From Bifidobacterium imperatoris (GTDB lineage Bacteria > Actinomycetota > Actinomycetes > Actinomycetales > Bifidobacteriaceae): a DNA stretch of 64,000 bases. Each line of letters starts with the position of its first letter. Within the stretch, counting starts at the first letter, position 1. The position numbers and the translations under genes are program-made. Under the pieces are notes generated by a model, which saw nothing but the letters and a program-made list of their open reading frames with translations, was not told the DNA's origin and did not search any database. The stretch covers positions 1 through 64,000 of the forward strand of contig NZ_NMWV01000023.1 in the NCBI RefSeq assembly GCF_002860405.1, written 5' to 3'. Positions 57,785 through 64,000 of this stretch are shown piece by piece.

Positions 57785-59119
57785 TCACGCGTCACGCCGT
57801 GGTTGCGAAGCCGGGCTTTCGGCCTCGCGCCCTGCATTCTGGGCGGATTCCGAAGCAAGTTCCTGTCCAGGCTCGCGAGCCGCGCCATCACGAGCGGCAC
57901 CATCACGAGCCGCGTCCGAACCAGCACCTTCACGGCCAGTCTCCTCACGAGCCGCATGAGCGACCGGCATGGACGCATGCTGCGCGCCCTCGCGTACCGC
58001 CTCCATCGCCCGGTTTTCGGCCTGCATCTCAGGAATGCGATGCTTGAGGTAGGGGTACATCGTCGCCACGGTCAGCAGCACCACGGCGATGGCCATGCCG
58101 ATGAGCACATACTGGGCCTTGAAGAACAGGATCATCAGCGAACCGAATGCGATCAGCGCCGCCCATCCCCACAGGATGAGCACGGCGCCGCGCACCGAAT
58201 GGCCGATGCGCAGCATGCGGTGATGCAAGTGCATGCGATCCGGATGCATCGGGGACTGCCCTTTGGCAAGACGCCGCACGATGGCCAGGCACATGTCGAG
58301 CACAGGCAGGAACAGCACCAGAATCGGCAACAGGATAGGCATGAACACCGGCAGATAGATGCTGGCGTGGATGGATGCGGGATCCAGTCGCCCGGTCATC
58401 ACAATCGAGGCGCAGGTGATGAGGTAGCCGAGCAACATCGAACCGGAATCGCCCATGAAGAGTTTGGCGGGATGCCAGTTGTGCAGAATGAAGCCCACAC
58501 AGATGCCGACCATCATCACATCGATCAGCGTGGCCAGCGAAGCGTAGCTGGGCGAATACCGGGCGATGATGTAGGAGTAGATGGCGAATGCGATGCCGCC
58601 GATGGCCACGATGCCCGAGGCCAGGCCATCCAGACCGTCCACGAAGTTCACGGCGTTGATGGACGCCACGATGAGGAATGCGGTGATCGCCATGGACAGG
58701 CTCGGCGAAGCGGTGACCAGAGAGCCGCCGAACGGCAACGATATGATCTGCAGACCGCCCCATGCCACGAACACGGATATGAGCAGCTGGCCGGCGAGCT
58801 TCAGCATCCAATCGAGATCCCACAGGTCGTCCGCCATGCCGAGCAGGCTGATCATGATGCCTCCGGCGAGAATCACCCACATCTGGTAGTTGCCGGTGAA
58901 CAGCCCTGAAAGGAACATGGTCTTGCTGGCGAAGATCGTGGCCACGGTGAAGCCGATCAGCATGGCGAGGCCGCCCATGCGCGGGGTCGGAATGGTATGC
59001 ACGTCACGTGCACGTACCTCTCCCACGGCGCCGATTTCAATGGCGACATGTCGGATCAGCGGCGTCACCAGCCAAGTGACGCCACCGGCAATGGCAGCAA
59101 TCAGCAGATAGATTCTCAC
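57785..59119 (-). CDS. Undecaprenyl-phosphate sugar-1-phosphate transferase (WecA/TagO/MraY family)
   Basis: A 444-residue membrane enzyme that transfers GlcNAc-1-phosphate (or a similar sugar) to undecaprenyl phosphate, starting wall-polymer synthesis. About 11 membrane helices are visible. Family motifs are HTIPTPRMGG, GMADDLWDLDWMLK (Asp-Asp), NAVNFVDGLDGLASG and MGDSGSMLLGY. The last 85 residues are an extra cytoplasmic tail rich in Ala, Arg, Glu and Gly with ARDGAARDGAARE repeats, not seen in the core family. It overlaps the upstream tsaC gene by four bases (ATGA). Confidence 0.88.
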   Translation of the reverse strand: MRIYLLIAAIAGGVTWLVTPLIRHVAIEIGAVGEVRARDVHTIPTPRMGGLAMLIGFTVATIFASKTMFLSGLFTGNYQMWVILAGGIMISLLGMADDLWDLDWMLKLAGQLLISVFVAWGGLQIISLPFGGSLVTASPSLSMAITAFLIVASINAVNFVDGLDGLASGIVAIGGIAFAIYSYIIARYSPSYASLATLIDVMMVGICVGFILHNWHPAKLFMGDSGSMLLGYLITCASIVMTGRLDPASIHASIYLPVFMPILLPILVLFLPVLDMCLAIVRRLAKGQSPMHPDRMHLHHRMLRIGHSVRGAVLILWGWAALIAFGSLMILFFKAQYVLIGMAIAVVLLTVATMYPYLKHRIPEMQAENRAMEAVREGAQHASMPVAHAAREETGREGAGSDAARDGAARDGAAREPGQELASESAQNAGREAESPASQPRRDA

Positions 59120-59823
59120 GCGCCCAGTCCTCCGCCGTTCAGGTGAAGGGCCTTGCGGATCAGGCTTTGCGCAATGACTCCTTCACGCAGGATTTCGATG
59201 CCGTCCCGGCCATATGGGTCGGCTTTCACCACAGTGCTGGAAACGTGCCCCGGCGTGGAGCCGCCGTCCAGATACAGGTCGATCTCATCACCGAACGCTG
59301 CAATGGCCTCGTCCACGCTTTGCGCGCTTTCCTCACCGGAACGGTTCGCGCTGGATGCGGCGAGCGGACCGGTGGCGTTCAGAATCTCAAGGCACAGCTG
59401 GGAGTTGGGGATGCGAATGCCCTGAGTGCCCGGGCGGCCATCGGCGGTGTCGGCCAATGTCGCCAGCGTGCAGTCGGGGCGGCCCACCGCAATCGGCGAG
59501 AACGCGCCGGGCAGGAACGCGGCGGACAGCCGGTTCAGGGGCGAAGGCAGGTCGAGGCCGAGCTCGTCAAGCTGGTCGATGGACGACAGCAACACCTGCA
59601 ACGCCTTGTATCGTGGGCGATGCTTGAGTTCGTAGATGCGCGAGATGACTTCCCGGTTGCGCGGATCGCAGGCCACACCGTATACGGTGTCCGTGGGGAT
59701 GACGATCACTCCGCCTTCGCGCACAACGCGCGCCGCCTGCGCCAGTGATTCATCCGTGATCTTCAACGCCTGTGCAGACCCCATAGCTGTTCGCCATCTC
59801 CGTTCACTTGTCATAACCAACAA
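59116..59823 (-). CDS. tsaC: L-threonylcarbamoyladenylate synthase (Sua5/YwlC/TsaC family)
   Basis: A 235-residue protein that makes threonylcarbamoyl-AMP for the t6A modification of ANN-decoding tRNAs. The signature is REGGVIVIPTDTVYGVACD (about 35-53), KHRPRYKALQVLLSS (here KAL where KPL is usual) and GPLAASSANRSGEE. Single YrdC-type domain, without the C-terminal Sua5 domain. A frame from MLVMTSERR is given; MTSERRW at 59814 is an alternative. ATGA overlap with the wecA-like gene indicates coupled translation. Confidence 0.9.
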   Translation of the reverse strand: MLVMTSERRWRTAMGSAQALKITDESLAQAARVVREGGVIVIPTDTVYGVACDPRNREVISRIYELKHRPRYKALQVLLSSIDQLDELGLDLPSPLNRLSAAFLPGAFSPIAVGRPDCTLATLADTADGRPGTQGIRIPNSQLCLEILNATGPLAASSANRSGEESAQSVDEAIAAFGDEIDLYLDGGSTPGHVSSTVVKADPYGRDGIEILREGVIAQSLIRKALHLNGGGLGA

Positions 59824-60028
59824 TCCACTATTGCATCATCGCACCACGACGTGCGTCAAGTGGCGAGACCACGAACCTCATCCTTACATCTGCATCCATC
59901 CCATATGCCCGTGTTCTTTCCTCCTCACATTTCCTGATACCAGTCCCGTGTCTATGGCGAGCGACGATTATGGTTGACGCATAGGCTTTGTGATGGCCAT
60001 TGTCGAACTGGTGTTGAAGGAGTGTCCC

Positions 60029-60700
60029 ATGAGCATCGCAACCGCAACCGAACTGCCTCCCGTCGAGCCGCGTCTGCCGCGTGCCAGCGAGCGTGAGGAG
60101 ATGCTGGCCGGCAAACTGTATAATCCGGCCGACCCTGAGCTGGTCGCCCTGCGCGACAAGGCCGCCGATCTGTGCACCCGGTTCAACGCCACCTCCCGCG
60201 CCGATCATGCCACTCGAGCCGCAATCCTCGACGAGCTGCTTCCCGGCCACGGCAAGGGGCTAGATGTGCTTGGCCCGATTTTCTTCGACTACGGCTGCAA
60301 CACCACCATCGGAGAGCGCGTGTTCGCCAATTTCAATTTCACCGTGCTTGACTGCAATCCGGTGACCATCGGCGATGATGTGCTGTTCGGCCCGAATGTC
60401 TCTCTGCTGCCGCCGATGCATCCGCTGCGCTGGCAGGATCGCAATGTGCGACAGGCTCCTGACGGTTCGATGTACGACTATGAATACGGCAAGCCGATTG
60501 TGATTGGCTCCAACTGCTGGTTCGGCGGCAATGTGACGGTAATCGGCGGCGTGACGATTGGCGAAGGCTGCGTGATCGGCGCCGGATCGGTGGTGACGCG
60601 CGATATTCCGCCGCACACGGTGGCAGTGGGTAATCCCGCCCGCCCAATCAAGGAAATCACTGATAAGGACGCGTCTGTTCTGCAGTATTACGCACAGTGA
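60029..60700 (+). CDS. Maltose/galactoside O-acetyltransferase-like protein (LbH family)
   Basis: A 223-residue hexapeptide-repeat acetyltransferase. The N-terminal Maa-type helical domain (EREEMLAGKLYNPADPEL) precedes the left-handed beta-helix (about 95-205: GCNTTIGERVFANFNFTVLD, GDDVLFGPNVSLLPPMHPL with the catalytic His, PIVIGSNCWFGGNVTVIGGV, GAGSVVTRDIPPHTVAVGNP). It acetylates a sugar hydroxyl, specificity unknown. GGAGTG precedes the ATG at 60029. It is on the plus strand, between tsaC and prmC which are both leftward, so it splits an otherwise common gene order. Confidence 0.88.
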   Translation: MSIATATELPPVEPRLPRASEREEMLAGKLYNPADPELVALRDKAADLCTRFNATSRADHATRAAILDELLPGHGKGLDVLGPIFFDYGCNTTIGERVFANFNFTVLDCNPVTIGDDVLFGPNVSLLPPMHPLRWQDRNVRQAPDGSMYDYEYGKPIVIGSNCWFGGNVTVIGGVTIGEGCVIGAGSVVTRDIPPHTVAVGNPARPIKEITDKDASVLQYYAQ

Positions 60701-60717
60701 ATGATGTAATCATCGGA

Positions 60718-60907
60718 AATCGTGGGATGCAACTGCAATTTCGGCGCAAATGCAATTGCATCCCACTTCTATAGCGCAATGCTTATTGCCATTTATGCAA
60801 AAATGGCGGATTTCCAACGATTCCTCTAGTGAGCCCGTGAGATGTGACTGCGGATTTGCGGGATGCAATTGCGATTCAGGCGATAATGCAATTGCGTCCC
60901 ACAAATC
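60718..60907. repeat. Two similar hairpins between the acetyltransferase and prmC
   Basis: Hairpin A: GTGGGATGCAACTGCA (60722-60737) with TGCAATTGCATCCCAC (60751-60766). Hairpin B: a 20-bp stem at 60854-60873 and 60888-60907 with two G-U type differences. Both share the core GGGATGCAAYTGC and its complement. They lie between convergent genes; B ends 13 bases before the prmC stop. Neither is followed by a T-run. Confidence 0.7.
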
Positions 60908-60919
60908 ATAAGGAATCAA

Positions 60920-61801
60920 CTACTTTTCCGCGAACAGGTACCGATCGCGTCCGGTCCAATCCTTACCAGTGGAAGCATTGACAAACCCAGTAGCTCGTGC
61001 GTAAGCCACAAGCCGGTCGCCTTGGCTGATGTCGTGCTCCATAACCAGCGCTCCATCCGCCTTCAGCAGTCGATACGCACGTTCGATGATTCGTTCCGGA
61101 ATCAAAGTGCCATCCGCGGAACCACCATACAGCGCCAATTCCGGATCCCAGTCACGAACTTCCGGCTGCTCGGGAACATCAGCTTGCGGAATATACGGCG
61201 GATTGGTGATGACCATATCCACAGTGCCGTCCAGCTGGGCCAAAGTCGCCAGTGATGTAGCATCACCAATTTCCAGCTGATAGTTCGACGCGATGGATGG
61301 ATACCGCTTGGCTGTGCGCGCAAGGTTATGCTGCGTCCATTCGGCGGTGTGCGGGGAAAGTTCCACGGCCCATACTTGGCTGCCTGGTACTTCGCTGACC
61401 ACGGCAAGCCCAATCGCGCCGGATCCAGCACATAAATCAACCACTCGCGGATGCATGAGCCCATGTTGGGTTATCCAATCAAGCCCTGCTTGCACCACGG
61501 TTTCGGTCTCTGGCCGCGGGATGAACACGCCGGGACCCACTTCAAGATCGAGATAACGGAACGGTGCGTGGCCCACAATATATTGCAACGGCTCACGCTT
61601 GGCTCGGCGCTCGAGCATCGCCCGGAACCGCGCATCATCGAAGCTGATGGTCTCCCCCATCAACAGAGCCTTATCGATATCGCGCAATTCCATGCCAGCG
61701 GCTTCAGCCAACAGCAGCTTCGCATCATGGTCCGGCGTCTCGATGCCGGCCTCGCGCAGCTGCACACCTGCGTCCCGAATCACGCTATCTACGGTTGCCA
61801 T
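60920..61801 (-). CDS. prmC: Release factor glutamine N5-methyltransferase
   Basis: A 293-residue SAM-dependent enzyme that methylates the GGQ glutamine of RF1/RF2. An N-terminal helical domain (1-85) precedes the Rossmann domain: PRPETETVV, VVDLCAGSGAIGLAV (SAM loop), and the NPPY motif in MVITNPPYIPQADVPEQP, followed by EVRDWDPELALYGG. The start MATVDSVIRD at 61801 has GGGAG upstream; a frame to 61915 has no such support. It follows prfA, its substrate gene, after a structured spacer. Confidence 0.93.
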   Translation of the reverse strand: MATVDSVIRDAGVQLREAGIETPDHDAKLLLAEAAGMELRDIDKALLMGETISFDDARFRAMLERRAKREPLQYIVGHAPFRYLDLEVGPGVFIPRPETETVVQAGLDWITQHGLMHPRVVDLCAGSGAIGLAVVSEVPGSQVWAVELSPHTAEWTQHNLARTAKRYPSIASNYQLEIGDATSLATLAQLDGTVDMVITNPPYIPQADVPEQPEVRDWDPELALYGGSADGTLIPERIIERAYRLLKADGALVMEHDISQGDRLVAYARATGFVNASTGKDWTGRDRYLFAEK

Positions 61802-61962
61802 TGTCTCCCTATCCGACCGCAATCCAATTGTTTCAACATAAAGGAGGGGCTGGCTGGGACATGTGATGTGAGACCGTAGGCTTGGCCGAACGGCCTTGAG
61901 TGTGTCGAACATCATATGTCCCAGCCAGCTCCGGCCAAGCCACGTTATTGAATCAATGAAAC
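61802..61962 (-). promoter_or_regulatory. Structured spacer between prfA and prmC, pseudoknot-capable
   Basis: Arm A (61849-61869) pairs with 61909-61929 over 21 bp with one mismatch (GCTGGCTGGGACAT core). Arm B, GGCTTGGCCG (61878-61887), pairs with CGGCCAAGCC (61932-61941). The arms interleave, so both together would make a pseudoknot, and a local GGCCGAACGGCC hairpin (61884-61895) competes with B. There is no U-run. Confidence 0.5.
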
Positions 61963-63051
61963 CTACTGCTGATTTGCGAGACGATCAGCTTCGTCGGCCT
62001 GAATATCCGAGTCGATAACGGCCTGCAAATCACCATCCAGCACAGCATCCAAGTTGTATGCCTTGTAGTTGGTGCGGTGATCGACGATACGGTTTTCCGG
62101 GAAATTGTAGGTGCGGATGCGCTCCGAACGGTCCAGCGAGCGCACCTGGGAATGACGCATATCCGCAGCTTCGGCGGCCTCCTGCTCATGCTTCATGGCC
62201 AGCAGGCGGCTCTTCAGTACTCGCAATGCGGCGGCACGGTTTTGAATCTGGGACTTCTCATCCTGCATGCTCACCACGATGCCGGTCGGAATATGCGTCA
62301 TACGCACAGCGGAATAAGTGGTGTTCACCGACTGGCCGCCAGGACCGGAACTCATGAAGATATCAATCTTCAGATCCTTCGGATCGATTTCAATCTCGTC
62401 ATCGTCTTCGTCGGCTTCCGGGAACACAATCACGCCAGCGGCGGAGGTCTGGATGCGGCCCTGCGATTCGGTGACAGGCACTCGCTGCACGCGGTGCACA
62501 CCGCCTTCATACTTCATTGAGGCCCATACACCGTCTTCCGGAGCCGGAGTGCCCTTGGCGCGAATGGCAATCTGCACGTCCTTGACACCACCAAGCTCAG
62601 TGGTGTTTTCAGACTGAATGTTCACGGTCCAACCGCGCTTTTCCGCGTAACGCGTGTACATGCGCAGCAGGTCTCCGGCGAACAGTGCCGCTTCCTCACC
62701 ACCGGTACCAGCCTTGATTTCCATGATGGTGTCGCGGGCGTCATCGGGATCGCGTGGAATCAATGCGGTCCTAAGCTTTTCCTCGGCGGCCGGCAGTTCG
62801 CCTTCCAACCGCTTGGCTTCCTCGGCAAAGTCCGCATCTTCACTTGCCATCTCCTGAGCGGCTTCCAAATCATCCTTGATTTGCAGCCATGCCTTATAAG
62901 CGCTCACGATGGAGCCAAGTTCGGCATGACGACGGCCCAGCTTACGCAGTTTGTCGGGATTGGACACAATCTCAGGACTTGCCATCTGTTCTTCGATGGT
63001 CTGGTACTCCTCAAGCGCGGTCGCAGCCGCTGGGAATTGTTCGTCTGCCAT
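61963..63051 (-). CDS. prfA: Peptide chain release factor 1
   Basis: A 362-residue class I release factor for UAA and [23 protein letters not shown] contains the GGQ tripeptide whose Gln is methylated by PrmC, and [18 protein letters not shown] follows. Acidic N-terminal helices ([11 protein letters not shown]...) and the codon-recognition domain are of normal length. The start [11 protein letters not shown] at 63051 has GGAAAG upstream. It is between rpmE and prmC in the usual actinobacterial order. Confidence 0.95.
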   Translation of the reverse strand: MADEQFPAAATALEEYQTIEEQMASPEIVSNPDKLRKLGRRHAELGSIVSAYKAWLQIKDDLEAAQEMASEDADFAEEAKRLEGELPAAEEKLRTALIPRDPDDARDTIMEIKAGTGGEEAALFAGDLLRMYTRYAEKRGWTVNIQSENTTELGGVKDVQIAIRAKGTPAPEDGVWASMKYEGGVHRVQRVPVTESQGRIQTSAAGVIVFPEADEDDDEIEIDPKDLKIDIFMSSGPGGQSVNTTYSAVRMTHIPTGIVVSMQDEKSQIQNRAAALRVLKSRLLAMKHEQEAAEAADMRHSQVRSLDRSERIRTYNFPENRIVDHRTNYKAYNLDAVLDGDLQAVIDSDIQADEADRLANQQ

Positions 63052-63179
63052 TACGTTTCTTTCCAAAGTCAACAATTACTGTCTTGCATGCGCGTTTCAC
63101 ATGCGCATAGATACAAAAACGCCAGTCCTTAGGAGAGCATGCCGAAGCATGCCGACCGAGCGGACTGGCGTGAAGTATG

Positions 63180-63392
63180 CTACTTGCTCTTCTTGCCGTA
63201 GCGCTTCTCGAAGCGAGCAACACGACCACCGGTGTCGAGAATCTTCTGCTTGCCGGTGTAGAACGGGTGGCACTGAGAGCACACGTCAACGAACATGTGG
63301 TCTTCCTTGCCAGCGGTGCGGGTCACGAAAGTGTTGCCGCATGAGCAAGTCACCTCAACCAGGTGATAATCAGGATGAATACCCTGCTGCAT
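63180..63392 (-). CDS. rpmE: 50S ribosomal protein L31
   Basis: A 70-residue zinc-type (C+) L31. The zinc ligands are CSCG and CSQC, in [14 protein letters not shown] and [16 protein letters not shown]; the ends [11 protein letters not shown] and [10 protein letters not shown] are typical. AGGAG precedes the ATG. It is upstream of prfA on the same strand. Confidence 0.97.
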   Translation of the reverse strand: MQQGIHPDYHLVEVTCSCGNTFVTRTAGKEDHMFVDVCSQCHPFYTGKQKILDTGGRVARFEKRYGKKSK

Positions 63393-63513
63393 TTTACGTC
63401 TCCTATGGATTCGGGGGACCCGGGTCGCAATGCCCCTATGGCATAGCGTGAACCGGAACCTGAAAGATGTTACTCTCGTACATGGACGTATACGAGTGAG
63501 AATGAGTGGGGCC

Positions 63514-63584
63514 GCAGGGGCTTGGACCCTGGACCGGGCGGCCTCGGTCCAGGGTCCAAGCCCCTGCGCGGCCGCGCATTTTTT
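63514..63584 (+). terminator. 23-bp perfect hairpin with T-run, upstream of the recombinase
   Basis: GCAGGGGCTTGGACCCTGGACC... (63514-63536) is exactly complementary to 63545-63567, with an eight-base loop; after GCGGCCGCGCA comes TTTTTT (63579-63584). This would terminate plus-strand transcription, but no plus-strand gene precedes it for several kilobases, so it may guard the recombinase gene from readthrough or regulate it. Confidence 0.7.
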
Positions 63585-63648
63585 CGACTGTTCACCTTAG
63601 CAGCCTGAGTGGTCCTACATTCAGATGACCACAAGGGAGGTGGTCAAT

Positions 63649-64000
63649 ATGAGAATGCAACCACAACCGTGGCCAGACTCGTGGAAGGAAACCGCAGAGC
63701 AATGGCTGGTCTATCTGACGGCGTGCGGACGCGCCGCCACAACCATTGAAACAAGAAAAAGAAAACTTGCCGGCTTCGCACGCTGGGTTGAGAAACCACC
63801 GGAAAAGGTCACTCGCACCGACTGTGAAGCATGGATGGGCCGCGAGCATCTGGCAGCGGAGACGCGCAAGGGCATTCGGGCAACGTTGACCGGATATTTC
63901 GAATGGATGCACGATCACGGCTTCATCGATGAAGACCCTGCTGCAAAATTGCCGCATATCGCCGGTTCGCGCCCTCATCCGCACCCGTGCCCCGATGCCG
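63649..64000 (+). CDS. Tyrosine recombinase/integrase, N-terminal part (runs off the right edge)
   Basis: An open frame of 117 codons without a stop. The N-terminus has the SAM-like DNA-binding fold of phage integrases: WKETAEQWLVYLTACGRAA, then TIETRKRKLAGFARWV and ETRKGIRATLTGYFEWMHDH, ending GFIDEDPAAKLPHI, which is the standard link into the catalytic domain (outside the window). AGGGAGG lies eight bases before the ATG. A XerC/XerD-like or phage/genomic-island integrase is equally possible. Confidence 0.8.
   Translation, partial: MRMQPQPWPDSWKETAEQWLVYLTACGRAATTIETRKRKLAGFARWVEKPPEKVTRTDCEAWMGREHLAAETRKGIRATLTGYFEWMHDHGFIDEDPAAKLPHIAGSRPHPHPCPDA

Noticed and set aside
63592-63984. Leftward 130-codon frame at the right edge
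   Set aside because: Opposite strand of the tyrosine recombinase start, which has a clear ribosome binding site and domain.

Overview
The window looks like chromosomal DNA of a Bifidobacterium, most likely B. longum subsp. longum. It is GC-rich, its housekeeping genes are of high-GC Gram-positive type (DapD, proteasome-lineage style oligoribonuclease, prolyl-tRNA synthetase, the rpmE-prfA-prmC-tsaC-wecA order), and it carries a GH136 lacto-N-biosidase with its dedicated chaperone (lnbX-lnbY), a human-milk-oligosaccharide locus known from that subspecies. This assignment is from recalled protein families and gene order, not from a database search.

Layout. 0-3 kb: the edge of a transposase gene, a MerR regulator and a glutamate-cysteine ligase family protein. 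3-9 kb: lnbX and lnbY, separated by a terminator. 9-14 kb: one giant fused 2-hydroxyacyl-CoA dehydratase activase-like protein. 14.5-17.8 kb: anaerobic ribonucleotide reductase nrdD-nrdG behind two NrdR boxes. 18-20 kb: xseA-xseB. 20-29 kb: an acyl-CoA ligase, small metabolic enzymes, two acetyltransferases, tRNA-Arg(CCT), a membrane-anchored endonuclease/phosphatase-fold protein, Ppx/GppA, an aminotransferase and a Gfo/Idh/MocA oxidoreductase. 29-38 kb: a SWIM-SNF2 helicase, a WYL regulator, dapD, gltA and map, with several long intergenic palindromes and a 19-bp tandem repeat. 38.4-39.8 kb: a small AT-rich accessory island of unrecognised genes. 40-46 kb: an HdeD-like membrane protein, a frameshifted M13 peptidase gene, an SSB paralogue with a DnaA-box palindrome upstream, and proS. 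46-54 kb: a large membrane protein, the AmmeMemoRadiSam pair, a Pif1-like helicase with an unknown duplicated-domain partner, and orn. 54.4-56 kb: an IS3-family element inserted inside an array of 21-bp repeats. 56-63.4 kb: guaB and the translation/cell-wall cluster wecA, tsaC, prmC, prfA, rpmE, interrupted by an opposite-strand acetyltransferase. 63.6 kb to the end: the start of a tyrosine recombinase.

The genes serve mostly core functions: anaerobic dNTP supply (nrdDG with NrdR control), DNA repair (xseAB, SSB, helicases), translation termination and tRNA modification, lysine/peptidoglycan and wall-polymer synthesis, and citrate synthase. The adaptive parts are lnbXY, the AT-rich island, the IS and the recombinase. 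The least explained items are the 21-bp repeat array disrupted by the IS, the AT-rich island, the helicase-linked duplicated-domain protein, the AmmeMemoRadiSam genes, and a predicted pseudoknot-capable spacer between prfA and prmC.
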